NCBI GenBank assembly: GCA_035461905.1
Contig: DATHUV010000157.1
Coordinates: 1-16,373, forward strand
Source of the DNA: SZUA-442 sp035461905
GTDB lineage: Bacteria; Actinomycetota; Acidimicrobiia; Spongiisociales; UBA5794
Direction: 5' to 3'
Length of the DNA: 16,373 bases
This document shows, piece by piece, positions 7,862-14,385 of the stretch. The notes beneath the pieces are model-generated. The model was given only the letters and a program-made list of their open reading frames with translations. It was not told where the DNA came from and did not search any database. Numbering within the stretch: position 1 is the stretch's first letter; every line of letters begins with the position of its first letter. A program made the translations under genes and the position numbers.

Positions 7862-7932
7862 ATCCACAACCTTTGAGTATGATTCTCAAAACCAACAATA
7901 ACTATTCTCATTATACGAAGGACCTGGGAAGT
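7862..7932. promoter_or_regulatory. AT-rich divergent control region of zur-aztA and aztCB
   Basis: This 71 bp gap is strikingly AT-rich in a high-GC window. On the - strand a perfect TATAAT lies at 7915-7910, a likely -10 for zur-aztA. On the + strand TATTCT (7903-7908) fits the TANNNT -10 pattern for aztC. GAAGGA at 7917-7922 is a ribosome-binding site for aztC. The Fur-type box at 7872-7890 sits where it could block both promoters. Confidence 0.7.
7872..7890. promoter_or_regulatory. Fur-family (Zur) box
   Basis: TTTGAGTATGATTCTCAAA is a 19 bp palindrome with a single mismatched pair around a central G. Its core TGAGTAT-G-ATTCTCA has the 7-1-7 layout of Fur-family boxes, close to the TGA...AT-n-AT...TCA pattern of actinobacterial Zur and Fur sites. 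It lies between a Fur-family gene and its likely target genes. A second ATTCTCA half-site at 7904-7910 is exactly 22 bp further on. Confidence 0.8.
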
Positions 7933-9012
7933 ATGCACATCACGAAGGAATCGACGGCATCGGGCATGGGACGGATGGCGCTGATCATCGTCTCGGTCAT
8001 GGCGCTCGTAGCAACGGCATGCGGAACCGCCGAGTCGGTTGACGATCCAGCCGATCCGGGCGAGGGTGGCGCGTCGGTGACCGTTGTCGCCACAACCACC
8101 ATCTGGGGCGATGTCGCTCGCAACGTCGTAGGCGATGACGGCGATGTCGAGGTGCTCACGCCGATCGGGGCCGATCCCCACGATTTCCAGGCATCATCGA
8201 GCCAGGTCGCCGCGCTCTATGCGGCGGACCTCGTCGTAGTGAACGGCCTTGGCCTCGAGGAAGGGCTACTGGACATCCTCGAGGCTGCCGAGGGCGACGG
8301 CGTCAATGTCCTCGAGGTGGCGCCCCTCCTCGACCCGATCGGATTCGGTGTCTACGACCAGCACGATGAGGGGGAACACGATGGCGACGAGCATGAGGCG
8401 TGTGACCCGACGCTGGGTCATGCCGACGACCACGACGAGGAAGGGGACCACGACGAGGAAGGGGACCACGACCTCGAGGCGAGATCCTGTGACCCGCACG
8501 TATGGATGGATCCACTCCGCGTGGCGGAGGGTGCACGGCTGATCGCAGCTGCCCTCGCAGAGATCGCACCCGATGTCGACTGGATGGCACGAGCCGACAC
8601 CTATGCAGATGGCCTGAACGAAGCGGACGACATGATCGTGGCGGTGCTCGCTGGCGTCGCCGACGACGACCGGATCATGGTGACGAACCACGATGCGTTC
8701 GGGTACTTCGCAGATCGGTACGGCTTCGAGGTGGTGGGCGTCGTCATCCCCGGTGGCTCGACTCTCGGAGACCCGAGCTCGCGCGAACTCGCCGAGTTGG
8801 TTGAGACGATGGAGGCCGAGGGGGTCACGGTGATCTTCGTCGAGACGACCCAACCGAGCGTGCTCGCCGAGGCTGTCGCCGCCGAGCTCGGTGGAGACGT
8901 CGAGGTGGTGGAGCTCCACACAGGTTCCGTGGATGAACCGGGATCGGGCGCAGACACCGTGGTCGGCATGCTCATGGCCAACGCGCAGCGCATCGCCGAG
9001 GCCCTCTCCTGA
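7933..9012 (+). CDS. aztC: zinc ABC transporter substrate-binding lipoprotein AztC
   Basis: Extracytoplasmic zinc-binding protein that delivers Zn to AztB. I start at ATG 7933 after GAAGGA. The hydrophobic segment (about 15-29) ends in VATAC, so Cys30 is the probable lipidated residue. Zinc ligands by family pattern are His83 (ADPHDF), His189 (CDPHVWMDP), His253 (TNHDAFGYFADR) and an acidic residue at 334-335 (VDEPG). VVGVVIPGGSTLGDPSS and EPGSGADT strongly resemble the AztC branch. Residues about 142-180 form an Asp/Glu/His-rich loop with a DHDEEG repeat, a typical zinc-capturing flexible loop. Cys157 and Cys186, each in a CDP motif flanking this loop, could form a disulfide. The open frame extends further upstream, but that part runs through the promoter region and lacks a ribosome-binding site. 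First gene of aztC-aztB. Confidence 0.9.
   Translation: MHITKESTASGMGRMALIIVSVMALVATACGTAESVDDPADPGEGGASVTVVATTTIWGDVARNVVGDDGDVEVLTPIGADPHDFQASSSQVAALYAADLVVVNGLGLEEGLLDILEAAEGDGVNVLEVAPLLDPIGFGVYDQHDEGEHDGDEHEACDPTLGHADDHDEEGDHDEEGDHDLEARSCDPHVWMDPLRVAEGARLIAAALAEIAPDVDWMARADTYADGLNEADDMIVAVLAGVADDDRIMVTNHDAFGYFADRYGFEVVGVVIPGGSTLGDPSSRELAELVETMEAEGVTVIFVETTQPSVLAEAVAAELGGDVEVVELHTGSVDEPGSGADTVVGMLMANAQRIAEALS
8428..8472 (+). repeat. 18 bp tandem repeat encoding DHDEEG units in aztC
   Basis: GACCACGACGAGGAAGGG occurs at 8428-8445 and 8446-8463, followed by a half copy GACCACGAC at 8464-8472. All copies are identical at the DNA level, which suggests recent slippage. They lengthen the acidic/His metal-capture loop by six residues each without breaking the frame. 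Confidence 0.95.
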
Positions 9013-9039
9013 GGTCAGCTCGGAGCTAGGGTTCCGACG

Positions 9040-9885
9040 ATGACATGGTTCGTGGAACCCTTCGAGCTGGCATTCCAGCTGCGTGCCCTCGTGGGGGGCT
9101 CGTTCGCCGCGGTCGCTCTCGCTCTCGTGGGCACGTGGGTGGTGATCCGCGGGATGTCGTTCCTCGGTGACGCCCTCGTCCACGGCGTCATCCCGGGCAT
9201 CGCACTGGCGATCCTGTTCGACTTCAACGTCCTGCTCGGTGCCCTCGGCGCAGCCGCAGTGATGCTCATCGGCATCAACCTCGTCCACCGCCAGACCGCG
9301 TTCTCCGAGGACACGAGCATCGGACTCCTCTTCGTCGGAATGCTCGGCCTCGGCGTGATCCTCGTGTCGAAGACCACGTCGTACACGGGCAACCTCACCT
9401 CGATCCTGTTCGGGGATGCGCTCGGAGTCACCGACGAGGACATCGTGATGCTCGCCATCCTCGCCGGCGTGGTCCTCGTTGCGTCCCTCGTCCTCTATCG
9501 GCCCTTCCTGGTGCTGTCCTTCAACGAGCAGAAGTCCCAACTCCTCGGTCTTCGTCCACGTGCGACCCATGCGGCGCTCCTCGTCCTCATCTCCGTTGCG
9601 ATCGTCGGCTCGTTCCAGACCGTCGGGACGCTCCTCGTCTTCGGCATGCTCGTGGGCCCTCCCGCATCGGCTGCACTGATCGTGCGCAGGGTCCCTTCGA
9701 TCATCGCCCTCGCCGCAGCGATCGGCGTGGCGTCCGTGTACGTCGGTCTCGTCGTCAGCTACCACGCGAACACGTCGGCATCTGCGACGATCGCCGTCAC
9801 CCCGATCGTGGTGTTCTTCGTTGCGCTCACGATCAGGTCGTTCTCGAACAGGCTTCGGTCCTCCCAGGCGGGGGTCCCTGCGTGA
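9040..9885 (+). CDS. aztB: zinc ABC transporter permease AztB (ABC-3 family)
   Basis: Membrane channel subunit of the zinc importer, 281 aa, with about eight hydrophobic segments. The family-typical ALVGTWVVIRGMSFLGDALVHGVIPGIALA and SEDTSIGLLFVGMLGLGVILVS lie in the first half. LLVFGMLVGPPASAALIVRR, the probable ATPase-coupling region, lies in the second. The first 25 residues (WFVEPFELAFQLRALVGG) look like AztB, not ZnuB. The start is ATG 9040, 27 bp after aztC, with CTAGGG upstream as a weak ribosome-binding site. It is expected to be co-transcribed with aztC and repressed by Zur from the box upstream. No aztD-like chaperone gene follows; a catabolic operon begins 91 bp later. Confidence 0.92.
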   Translation: MTWFVEPFELAFQLRALVGGSFAAVALALVGTWVVIRGMSFLGDALVHGVIPGIALAILFDFNVLLGALGAAAVMLIGINLVHRQTAFSEDTSIGLLFVGMLGLGVILVSKTTSYTGNLTSILFGDALGVTDEDIVMLAILAGVVLVASLVLYRPFLVLSFNEQKSQLLGLRPRATHAALLVLISVAIVGSFQTVGTLLVFGMLVGPPASAALIVRRVPSIIALAAAIGVASVYVGLVVSYHANTSASATIAVTPIVVFFVALTIRSFSNRLRSSQAGVPA

Positions 9886-9976
9886 CTCGGTATGGTCCAC
9901 ATCGGGGTTGAGAGTGCAGGCGGTTGTCTAGACATCCCTAGACTCGGCCCCATCGGCGAGTGAGGAAGCGGACTCG
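9886..9976 (+). promoter_or_regulatory. upstream region of the mmsA-iolC-aldolase operon
   Basis: A 91 bp gap between the zinc locus and the catabolic operon. It has TTGAGA (9908-9913), a -35-like hexamer, and TAGACT (9939-9944), which fits the TANNNT -10 pattern. Their 25 bp spacing is too long for one sigma-70 promoter, so neither assignment is firm. GAGGAAG (9962-9968) is a good ribosome-binding site eight bases before the mmsA ATG. The palindrome listed next occupies the middle. Confidence 0.5.
9922..9943. promoter_or_regulatory. CTAG-centred palindrome, candidate operator
   Basis: GGTTGTCTAGACATCC (9922-9937) is palindromic in seven of eight base pairs, with a perfect 10 bp core TGTCTAGACA. 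A further half-site CCTAGAC follows directly (9937-9943). The TTGT-CTAG-ACAT form resembles operators of GntR-family (FadR-type) repressors, but no regulator gene is in the window to pair with it. Confidence 0.5.
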
Positions 9977-11470
9977 ATGGACACGATCACGCATTGGATC
10001 GACAACACCCCGACGCCAGGGACATCCCAGCGGTTCGGACCCGTGTACAACCCCGCAATCGGGATCGCCACCGCGCAGGTTCCCCTCGCGTCGGTGTCCG
10101 AAGTCGACCGTGCCGTTGCCTCGGCGCGCGACGCCTTCCCCGACTGGCGCGACACGCCACTGGCGAAGCGCCAACGCATCCTCTTCACCTACCGCGAGAT
10201 CCTGGCACGACGCGCCGGGGAGCTGGCCGAGGCGATCACACGCGAACACGGCAAGACGTTCGATGACGCCTCCGGCGAGGTCCAACGCGGCCTCGAAGTC
10301 GTCGAGTACGCGTGTGCACTGCCCGAGTTGCTCAAGGGTTCGTACTCCGAGCAGATCTCCACTGGCGTCGACATGTACAACTTGAATCAGCCCCTCGGCG
10401 TCACTGCCGGCATCACGCCGTTCAACTTCCCCGCCATGGTTCCGATGTGGATGTTCCCGATGGCGATCGCATGCGGGAATACTTTCGTGCTCAAGCCTTC
10501 CGAGAAGGATCCATCCGCATCGATGCTCGCTGCGGAGATGTTCGCGGACGCAGGTCTCCCCCCCGGCGTGCTGAACGTCGTCCACGGTGACAAGGTCGCC
10601 GTCGACCGTCTGCTCGAGCATCCCGACATCGCAGCGGTCTCGTTCGTCGGCTCGACGCCCATCGCCCAGTACGTGCACGAGCAGGCCTCCAGGAATCACA
10701 AGAGGGTTCAGGCGCTTGGCGGGGCGAAGAACCACATGATCGTGCTCCCCGACGCCGACATGGACCTCGCCGCGGACTCTGCGGTGAGTGCCGGATACGG
10801 CTCGGCAGGCGAGCGCTGCATGGCGATCTCGGTCGTCGTTGCGGTCGGTGACGCAGCAGACAGGCTCGTCCCACGGATCGTCGAGCGGGCGACCACCCTC
10901 AAGGTGGGCCCCGGAATGGACCCGGATTCCGAGATGGGCCCGCTCGTCACGGCGGAGCACCGTGATCGCGTCGCCGGGTACATCGACGAGGGTGCAGCAG
11001 CCGGCGCAGAGCTCACCCTCGATGGACGCTCGCTCAGCGGGCCGGAGATCGGTGACGGCTTCTTCCTCGGTGCCACGCTGTTCGACCATGTCAAGCCCGA
11101 CATGTCGATCTACCGCGACGAGATCTTCGGCCCCGTCCTGTCCGTCGTGCGAGTCGACACCTACCAGGAGGCGATCGATCTCATCAACGCGAATCAGTGG
11201 GGCAACGGGACAGCGGTCTTCACGAACGACGGAGGCGCCGCGAGGAAGTTCCAGAACGAGATCCAGGTGGGCATGGTCGGCATCAACGTCCCGATCCCGG
11301 TGCCGTTCTCCTTCTACAGCTTCGGTGGGTGGAAGGACTCGATGTTCGGGGACCACGACATCTACGGACCGCATGCGGTGTCCTTCTACACCCGTTCGAA
11401 GACCGTGATCACCCGATGGCCAGACCCGATCCATCGTGGCGTCGATCTCGGGTTCCCCACAGCTGAGTGA
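9977..11470 (+). CDS. mmsA: CoA-acylating (methyl)malonate-semialdehyde dehydrogenase
   Basis: NAD-dependent enzyme that converts malonate or methylmalonate semialdehyde with CoA to acetyl- or propionyl-CoA plus CO2; in inositol catabolism it is IolA. The 497 aa length fits. Catalytic Cys281 sits in YGSAGERCMAIS, and Asn150 in GITPFNFPAMVPMWMFPMAIACGN is the family's oxyanion Asn. GINVPIPVPFSFYSFGGWK near the end is typical of the CoA-acylating subgroup, which also lacks the general-base Glu of other ALDHs: the loop reads ALGGAKNH. ATG 9977 has GAGGAAG eight bases upstream. The iolC-like kinase starts 5 bases after its stop, so it heads a coupled operon. Valine catabolism (mmsA) is the alternative role, but the kinase and aldolase neighbours favour the IolA function. 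Confidence 0.93.
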   Translation: MDTITHWIDNTPTPGTSQRFGPVYNPAIGIATAQVPLASVSEVDRAVASARDAFPDWRDTPLAKRQRILFTYREILARRAGELAEAITREHGKTFDDASGEVQRGLEVVEYACALPELLKGSYSEQISTGVDMYNLNQPLGVTAGITPFNFPAMVPMWMFPMAIACGNTFVLKPSEKDPSASMLAAEMFADAGLPPGVLNVVHGDKVAVDRLLEHPDIAAVSFVGSTPIAQYVHEQASRNHKRVQALGGAKNHMIVLPDADMDLAADSAVSAGYGSAGERCMAISVVVAVGDAADRLVPRIVERATTLKVGPGMDPDSEMGPLVTAEHRDRVAGYIDEGAAAGAELTLDGRSLSGPEIGDGFFLGATLFDHVKPDMSIYRDEIFGPVLSVVRVDTYQEAIDLINANQWGNGTAVFTNDGGAARKFQNEIQVGMVGINVPIPVPFSFYSFGGWKDSMFGDHDIYGPHAVSFYTRSKTVITRWPDPIHRGVDLGFPTAE

Positions 11471-11474
11471 GATC

Positions 11475-12467
11475 GTGACGATCGATCTCGTTGCAATCGG
11501 TCGGGCCAACCTCGACCTGTACTCCCAGAGCATCGGCGCACCGTTCGAGGACAGCGCCGGGTTCGACGCCATGGTCGGTGGAAGCCCGACCAACATCGCA
11601 ATCGGCGTGAGCAGGCTCGGGCTCACGTCGGCCATCCTCACGGCGGTCGGCGATGACCGGACGGGGGACTTCGTGATCAGGTACCTCCGCGACGAGGGAG
11701 TGATCACCGACTACATCCCGAGGGTTCCCGGAAAGCTCACGAGCCTCGCTCTCCTCGGCGTGCAGCCACCCGATTCGTTCCCGCTGTCGTTCTATCGGGA
11801 GGATCCGGCGGACATCTACCTCACGCCCGCCCACCTCGATGCCCTCGACTTCTCGACCGTCGCCGCGGTCGAGATCTCCGGAAACGCCCTCAGCCGGGGA
11901 CCGTGCGTCGATGCCGTCGAGCACCTCATCGACATGGCGGTTCGCCATGGCATCACCACCTACATGGACGTCGATCTCCGCCCGTCGGAGTGGGCACACC
12001 CGGCAGACTTCGGCATTGCGATGCGTACTGCCCTCGCAGGGGTCGACGTCCTCATTGGAACCGAGGAGGAGTTCTACGCGGCATTCATGCCAGAGCCCGG
12101 CCCTGTCATGGGAGGAGGACGCGTCCCCGATGGGGAGCTCGACGATCTCGCCGCGACGGTGACGTCGCTCCTTGACGCGGGACCGAGGGTGGTCGTCACC
12201 AAGCGAGGGCCGCGGGGCGTCACGATCGAGACCCAGGACGGGCGCATGGACGTCGCAGGCTTCAGCGTGCACGTCGTCAACACCGTCGGTGCAGGCGACT
12301 CGTTCGCCGCTGGCCTCATCCGCAGTAGGTTGGTCGGGCTCGACTGGGAGGAATCCGCACGCTTTGCGAACGCGTGTGGAGCGATCGTCGTCGGGCGCCA
12401 TGGATGCTCGTCGGCATTCCCCACCGAAGCCGAGGTCGTCGCGTTCCTCGAGGAACACGCATCCTGA
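11475..12467 (+). CDS. iolC: 5-dehydro-2-deoxygluconokinase (IolC-like, PfkB/ribokinase family)
   Basis: Predicted to phosphorylate 5-dehydro-2-deoxy-D-gluconate at C6, a middle step of myo-inositol breakdown. The 330 aa product starts at GTG 11475, which gives the family N-terminus (TIDLVAIGRANLDLY). The PfkB signature MVGGSPTNIAIGVSRLGL and the anion-hole/catalytic NTVGAGDSFAAG (Asp275) are intact. PPDSFPLSFYREDPADIYL is a segment I associate with IolC, not fructokinase or KDG kinase. It lacks the C-terminal DUF2090 aldolase-like domain fused to many IolC proteins; a separate aldolase follows instead, overlapping by one base (TGATG). A 2-keto-3-deoxygluconate kinase is the main alternative and would fit the KDPG-type aldolase further downstream. 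Confidence 0.8.
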   Translation: MTIDLVAIGRANLDLYSQSIGAPFEDSAGFDAMVGGSPTNIAIGVSRLGLTSAILTAVGDDRTGDFVIRYLRDEGVITDYIPRVPGKLTSLALLGVQPPDSFPLSFYREDPADIYLTPAHLDALDFSTVAAVEISGNALSRGPCVDAVEHLIDMAVRHGITTYMDVDLRPSEWAHPADFGIAMRTALAGVDVLIGTEEEFYAAFMPEPGPVMGGGRVPDGELDDLAATVTSLLDAGPRVVVTKRGPRGVTIETQDGRMDVAGFSVHVVNTVGAGDSFAAGLIRSRLVGLDWEESARFANACGAIVVGRHGCSSAFPTEAEVVAFLEEHAS

Positions 12468-13423
12468 TGGCCCTGCTCGCACCAGGCAAGGTACGCGCCC
12501 TCACACAGGCGTCCAACGACGCGGGGGTCTTCACCATCTTCGCCATCGATCACAGGGATGCGATGCGGGCGATCCTCGACCCCGACGACCCGCAAGCCGT
12601 GCCTGCCTCCACTCTGACCGACCTGAAGCTCGCATTCGTGAGGGCAATGTCTCCCCACGCTTCCGCGGTGCTCGTCGATCCCGAGTACTCAGCCATCCAA
12701 GCCGTGCGGGACCAGGCAATCGGTCGGGACACCGCGTTCCTCGTCGCGCTCGAAGCGCAGGGATATCTCGGCGACCCGCACGAGCGCTTGACCTCTCTGC
12801 TCGACGGCTGGAGCGTCGAGAGGGCGAAACGACTCGGAGCTTCAGGGGTCAAGCTCCTGCTGCCGTACCGTCCGGACTCGGAAGCGGCGGATGCCCAGGA
12901 CGCCCTCGTATCGGAGGTAGTGGCCGAGTGCGCGCGGTACGAGATCCCTCTGTTCCTCGAGCCCATCGGATATCGGATCGAGGGCGAGTCTCCGCAGCGG
13001 GAACGACGCTGGATCGTGTGCGAGTCCGTTCGGCGCCTCGGAGCGCTCGGTCCCGACATCCTGAAGGTCCCGTTCCCGGAGGACACTTCGAGGGTCGATC
13101 TGCCGGCATGGCGCGACGCCTGTGTCGAGCTCAACGAGGCCTGCCCCGTGCCATGGGCGCTGCTGTCGGGCGGGGACGAGCTCGACTCGTTCGCCACCCA
13201 GGTCGAGGTCGCATGCCATGCAGGAAGTTCGGGCTTCCTCGTGGGCAGGGCCCTTTGGGCATCGGTCATCGTCGGTGACCCCCAGACCCGACGCACCGCA
13301 ATCAACGATCACGTCGTCCCGGGTTTCACGAGGTTGGCCAGGATCGCGACCTCGCTCGGTCGAAGCTGGATCGATCGCGTCGGTCCCGAGGGCCTCGACC
13401 CCGTACCGTTCGGGACCTACTGA
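12467..13423 (+). CDS. LacD-family class I aldolase, probable 5-dehydro-2-deoxyphosphogluconate aldolase
   Basis: A 318 aa protein related to tagatose-1,6-bisphosphate aldolase (LacD). Landmarks are FAIDHRDAM near residue 24, VKLLLPYRPD with Lys129, FLEPIGYRI, and DILKVPFPED with Lys200, the likely Schiff-base lysine (position 205 in LacD). ALLSGGDE and SGFLVGRALW near the end form the phosphate-binding part of the barrel. The ATG overlaps the kinase stop, so the two are coupled. Its neighbours make and use the substrate and product of the IolJ reaction: it would split 6-phospho-5-dehydro-2-deoxygluconate to DHAP and malonate semialdehyde, which MmsA consumes. The alternatives are tagatose- or sulfo-sugar phosphate cleavage. 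Fold certain, substrate inferred. Its 3' end overlaps the convergent SMP-30 gene by 7 bp. Confidence 0.8.
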   Translation: MALLAPGKVRALTQASNDAGVFTIFAIDHRDAMRAILDPDDPQAVPASTLTDLKLAFVRAMSPHASAVLVDPEYSAIQAVRDQAIGRDTAFLVALEAQGYLGDPHERLTSLLDGWSVERAKRLGASGVKLLLPYRPDSEAADAQDALVSEVVAECARYEIPLFLEPIGYRIEGESPQRERRWIVCESVRRLGALGPDILKVPFPEDTSRVDLPAWRDACVELNEACPVPWALLSGGDELDSFATQVEVACHAGSSGFLVGRALWASVIVGDPQTRRTAINDHVVPGFTRLARIATSLGRSWIDRVGPEGLDPVPFGTY

Positions 13424-14316
13424 TGCACCGGCTGAGAGGGTGCCGTACCGAGACCGAACGGTGTCTCCGCGATGCCCCCGACCCCGACGTCGATTGCAAG
13501 GAGCCGCCCGTTCGCTCCCTGGGGATCCGGCCTGACGTGGGATCCCCCGCCTCCGATCGAGGTCACGAACAGGATGTCGAGACGAGTTCCCCCGAATGCG
13601 GCCATCGTCGGCTTACCGACAGGAAGGTCGATGATCCTGTCCACGGCGCCGTCGGGTGTGAGTCGTGCGATCGCAGAGCCGAATACGCAGGCCGTCCAGT
13701 AGCAACCCTCGGCGTCGACGCAACCGCCGTCGGGTTGGCCAGGCAAATCGGTGAAGTCCGTGAACACTTCTCGATTCCGGGGTTCTCCGGTATCGGGATC
13801 GTATTCATAGGTCCAGATCGTGTCGGCGATCGTGTCGGCGAAGTACATGGTGCGACCGTCCGGGGAGAAGGCGAGTCCATTCGACACTCCGATGGCTCGC
13901 CGAAACTCAGCATTGGTTCCGTCCGGGTCGACTCGGTGCAGGACGCCCGAGGACTCGGAAGCGTCCTCGTGCATGGATCCAACCCAGAAGCGTCCCTGGC
14001 GGTCGCACCTCCCGTCGTTGAGCCGGTTCGCGGGCCCTCCGGTCTCGAGCTCCAGCCAGGGCTCCGTCCTACCGGTCGACCAATCGAGGAACACCAGGGA
14101 TTCCTCGACAGCCATGAGCAGGCGATCGGCGTCAGGTGTGAGGGCCATCGATCCTGGACGACCGCTGAGGTGGCGGGTGTGGCGATCGCCCGTGACGGGG
14201 TCGAAGCGGTTCACACAGCGCCCGTCGATGTCGATCGTGTACAGCACATCGATGCGCGGATCCCATACGGGGCATTCGCCGAGCAGGTCAGGTTCACGTC
14301 CGACGACCTCGATCAA
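13417..14316 (-). CDS. SMP-30/gluconolactonase family sugar lactonase
   Basis: A six-bladed beta-propeller lactonase that hydrolyses sugar lactones to aldonic acids. I start at TTG 14316 because GGAGGG lies 4-5 bases upstream and the 299 aa product then has the family length. The open frame runs further upstream, but it has no sensible start there and would overlap the divergent SDR gene. Metal ligands match the human SMP30 pattern: Glu14 (LLGECPVWD), Asn146 (VSNGLAFSPDG) and Asp196 (GQPDGGCVDAEG). The substrate-site Asn/Asp lie in PANRLNDG (97-101). It diverges from a dehydrogenase likely to make its lactone, with a 69 bp shared control region. The exact sugar cannot be told; arabino-, xylono-, galactono- or fuconolactone are all possible. 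Confidence 0.92.
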   Translation of the reverse strand: MIEVVGREPDLLGECPVWDPRIDVLYTIDIDGRCVNRFDPVTGDRHTRHLSGRPGSMALTPDADRLLMAVEESLVFLDWSTGRTEPWLELETGGPANRLNDGRCDRQGRFWVGSMHEDASESSGVLHRVDPDGTNAEFRRAIGVSNGLAFSPDGRTMYFADTIADTIWTYEYDPDTGEPRNREVFTDFTDLPGQPDGGCVDAEGCYWTACVFGSAIARLTPDGAVDRIIDLPVGKPTMAAFGGTRLDILFVTSIGGGGSHVRPDPQGANGRLLAIDVGVGGIAETPFGLGTAPSQPVHQ

Positions 14317-14385
14317 GGTTCCCTCCGCTGCCTCACGATGCCTACCAAGGGCGAGCCTCGATGCTAGACAGTGAGGATGACCGGC
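14317..14385. promoter_or_regulatory. divergent control region between SMP-30 lactonase and SDR
   Basis: These 69 bp hold the signals for both divergent genes. GGAGGG (the - strand ribosome-binding site of the lactonase) and GTGAGG (14371-14376, that of the SDR) are visible. CCTCAC (14331-14336) and GTGAGG form a spaced inverted repeat. TGCTAGACA (14362-14370) shares CTAGACA with the palindrome upstream of mmsA. No clear -35/-10 pair was found. Confidence 0.5.

Noticed and set aside
8428..8472. CRISPR-like or regulatory repeat
   Set aside because: The repeats are contiguous, in frame and encode an acidic/His loop, so they are a protein-coding tandem repeat.
8266..9900. Long - strand open frame (544 codons) across aztC and aztB
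   Set aside because: Its low-complexity Asp/His/Arg-rich translation is the antisense of two well-supported genes.
9938..11707. Long - strand open frame (589 codons) opposite mmsA
   Set aside because: Antisense shadow of a clear dehydrogenase; no family motif.
12172..13278. + strand open frame (368 codons) across the IolC and LacD-like genes
   Set aside because: Out of frame with both and Arg/Ser-rich without motifs; a shadow.
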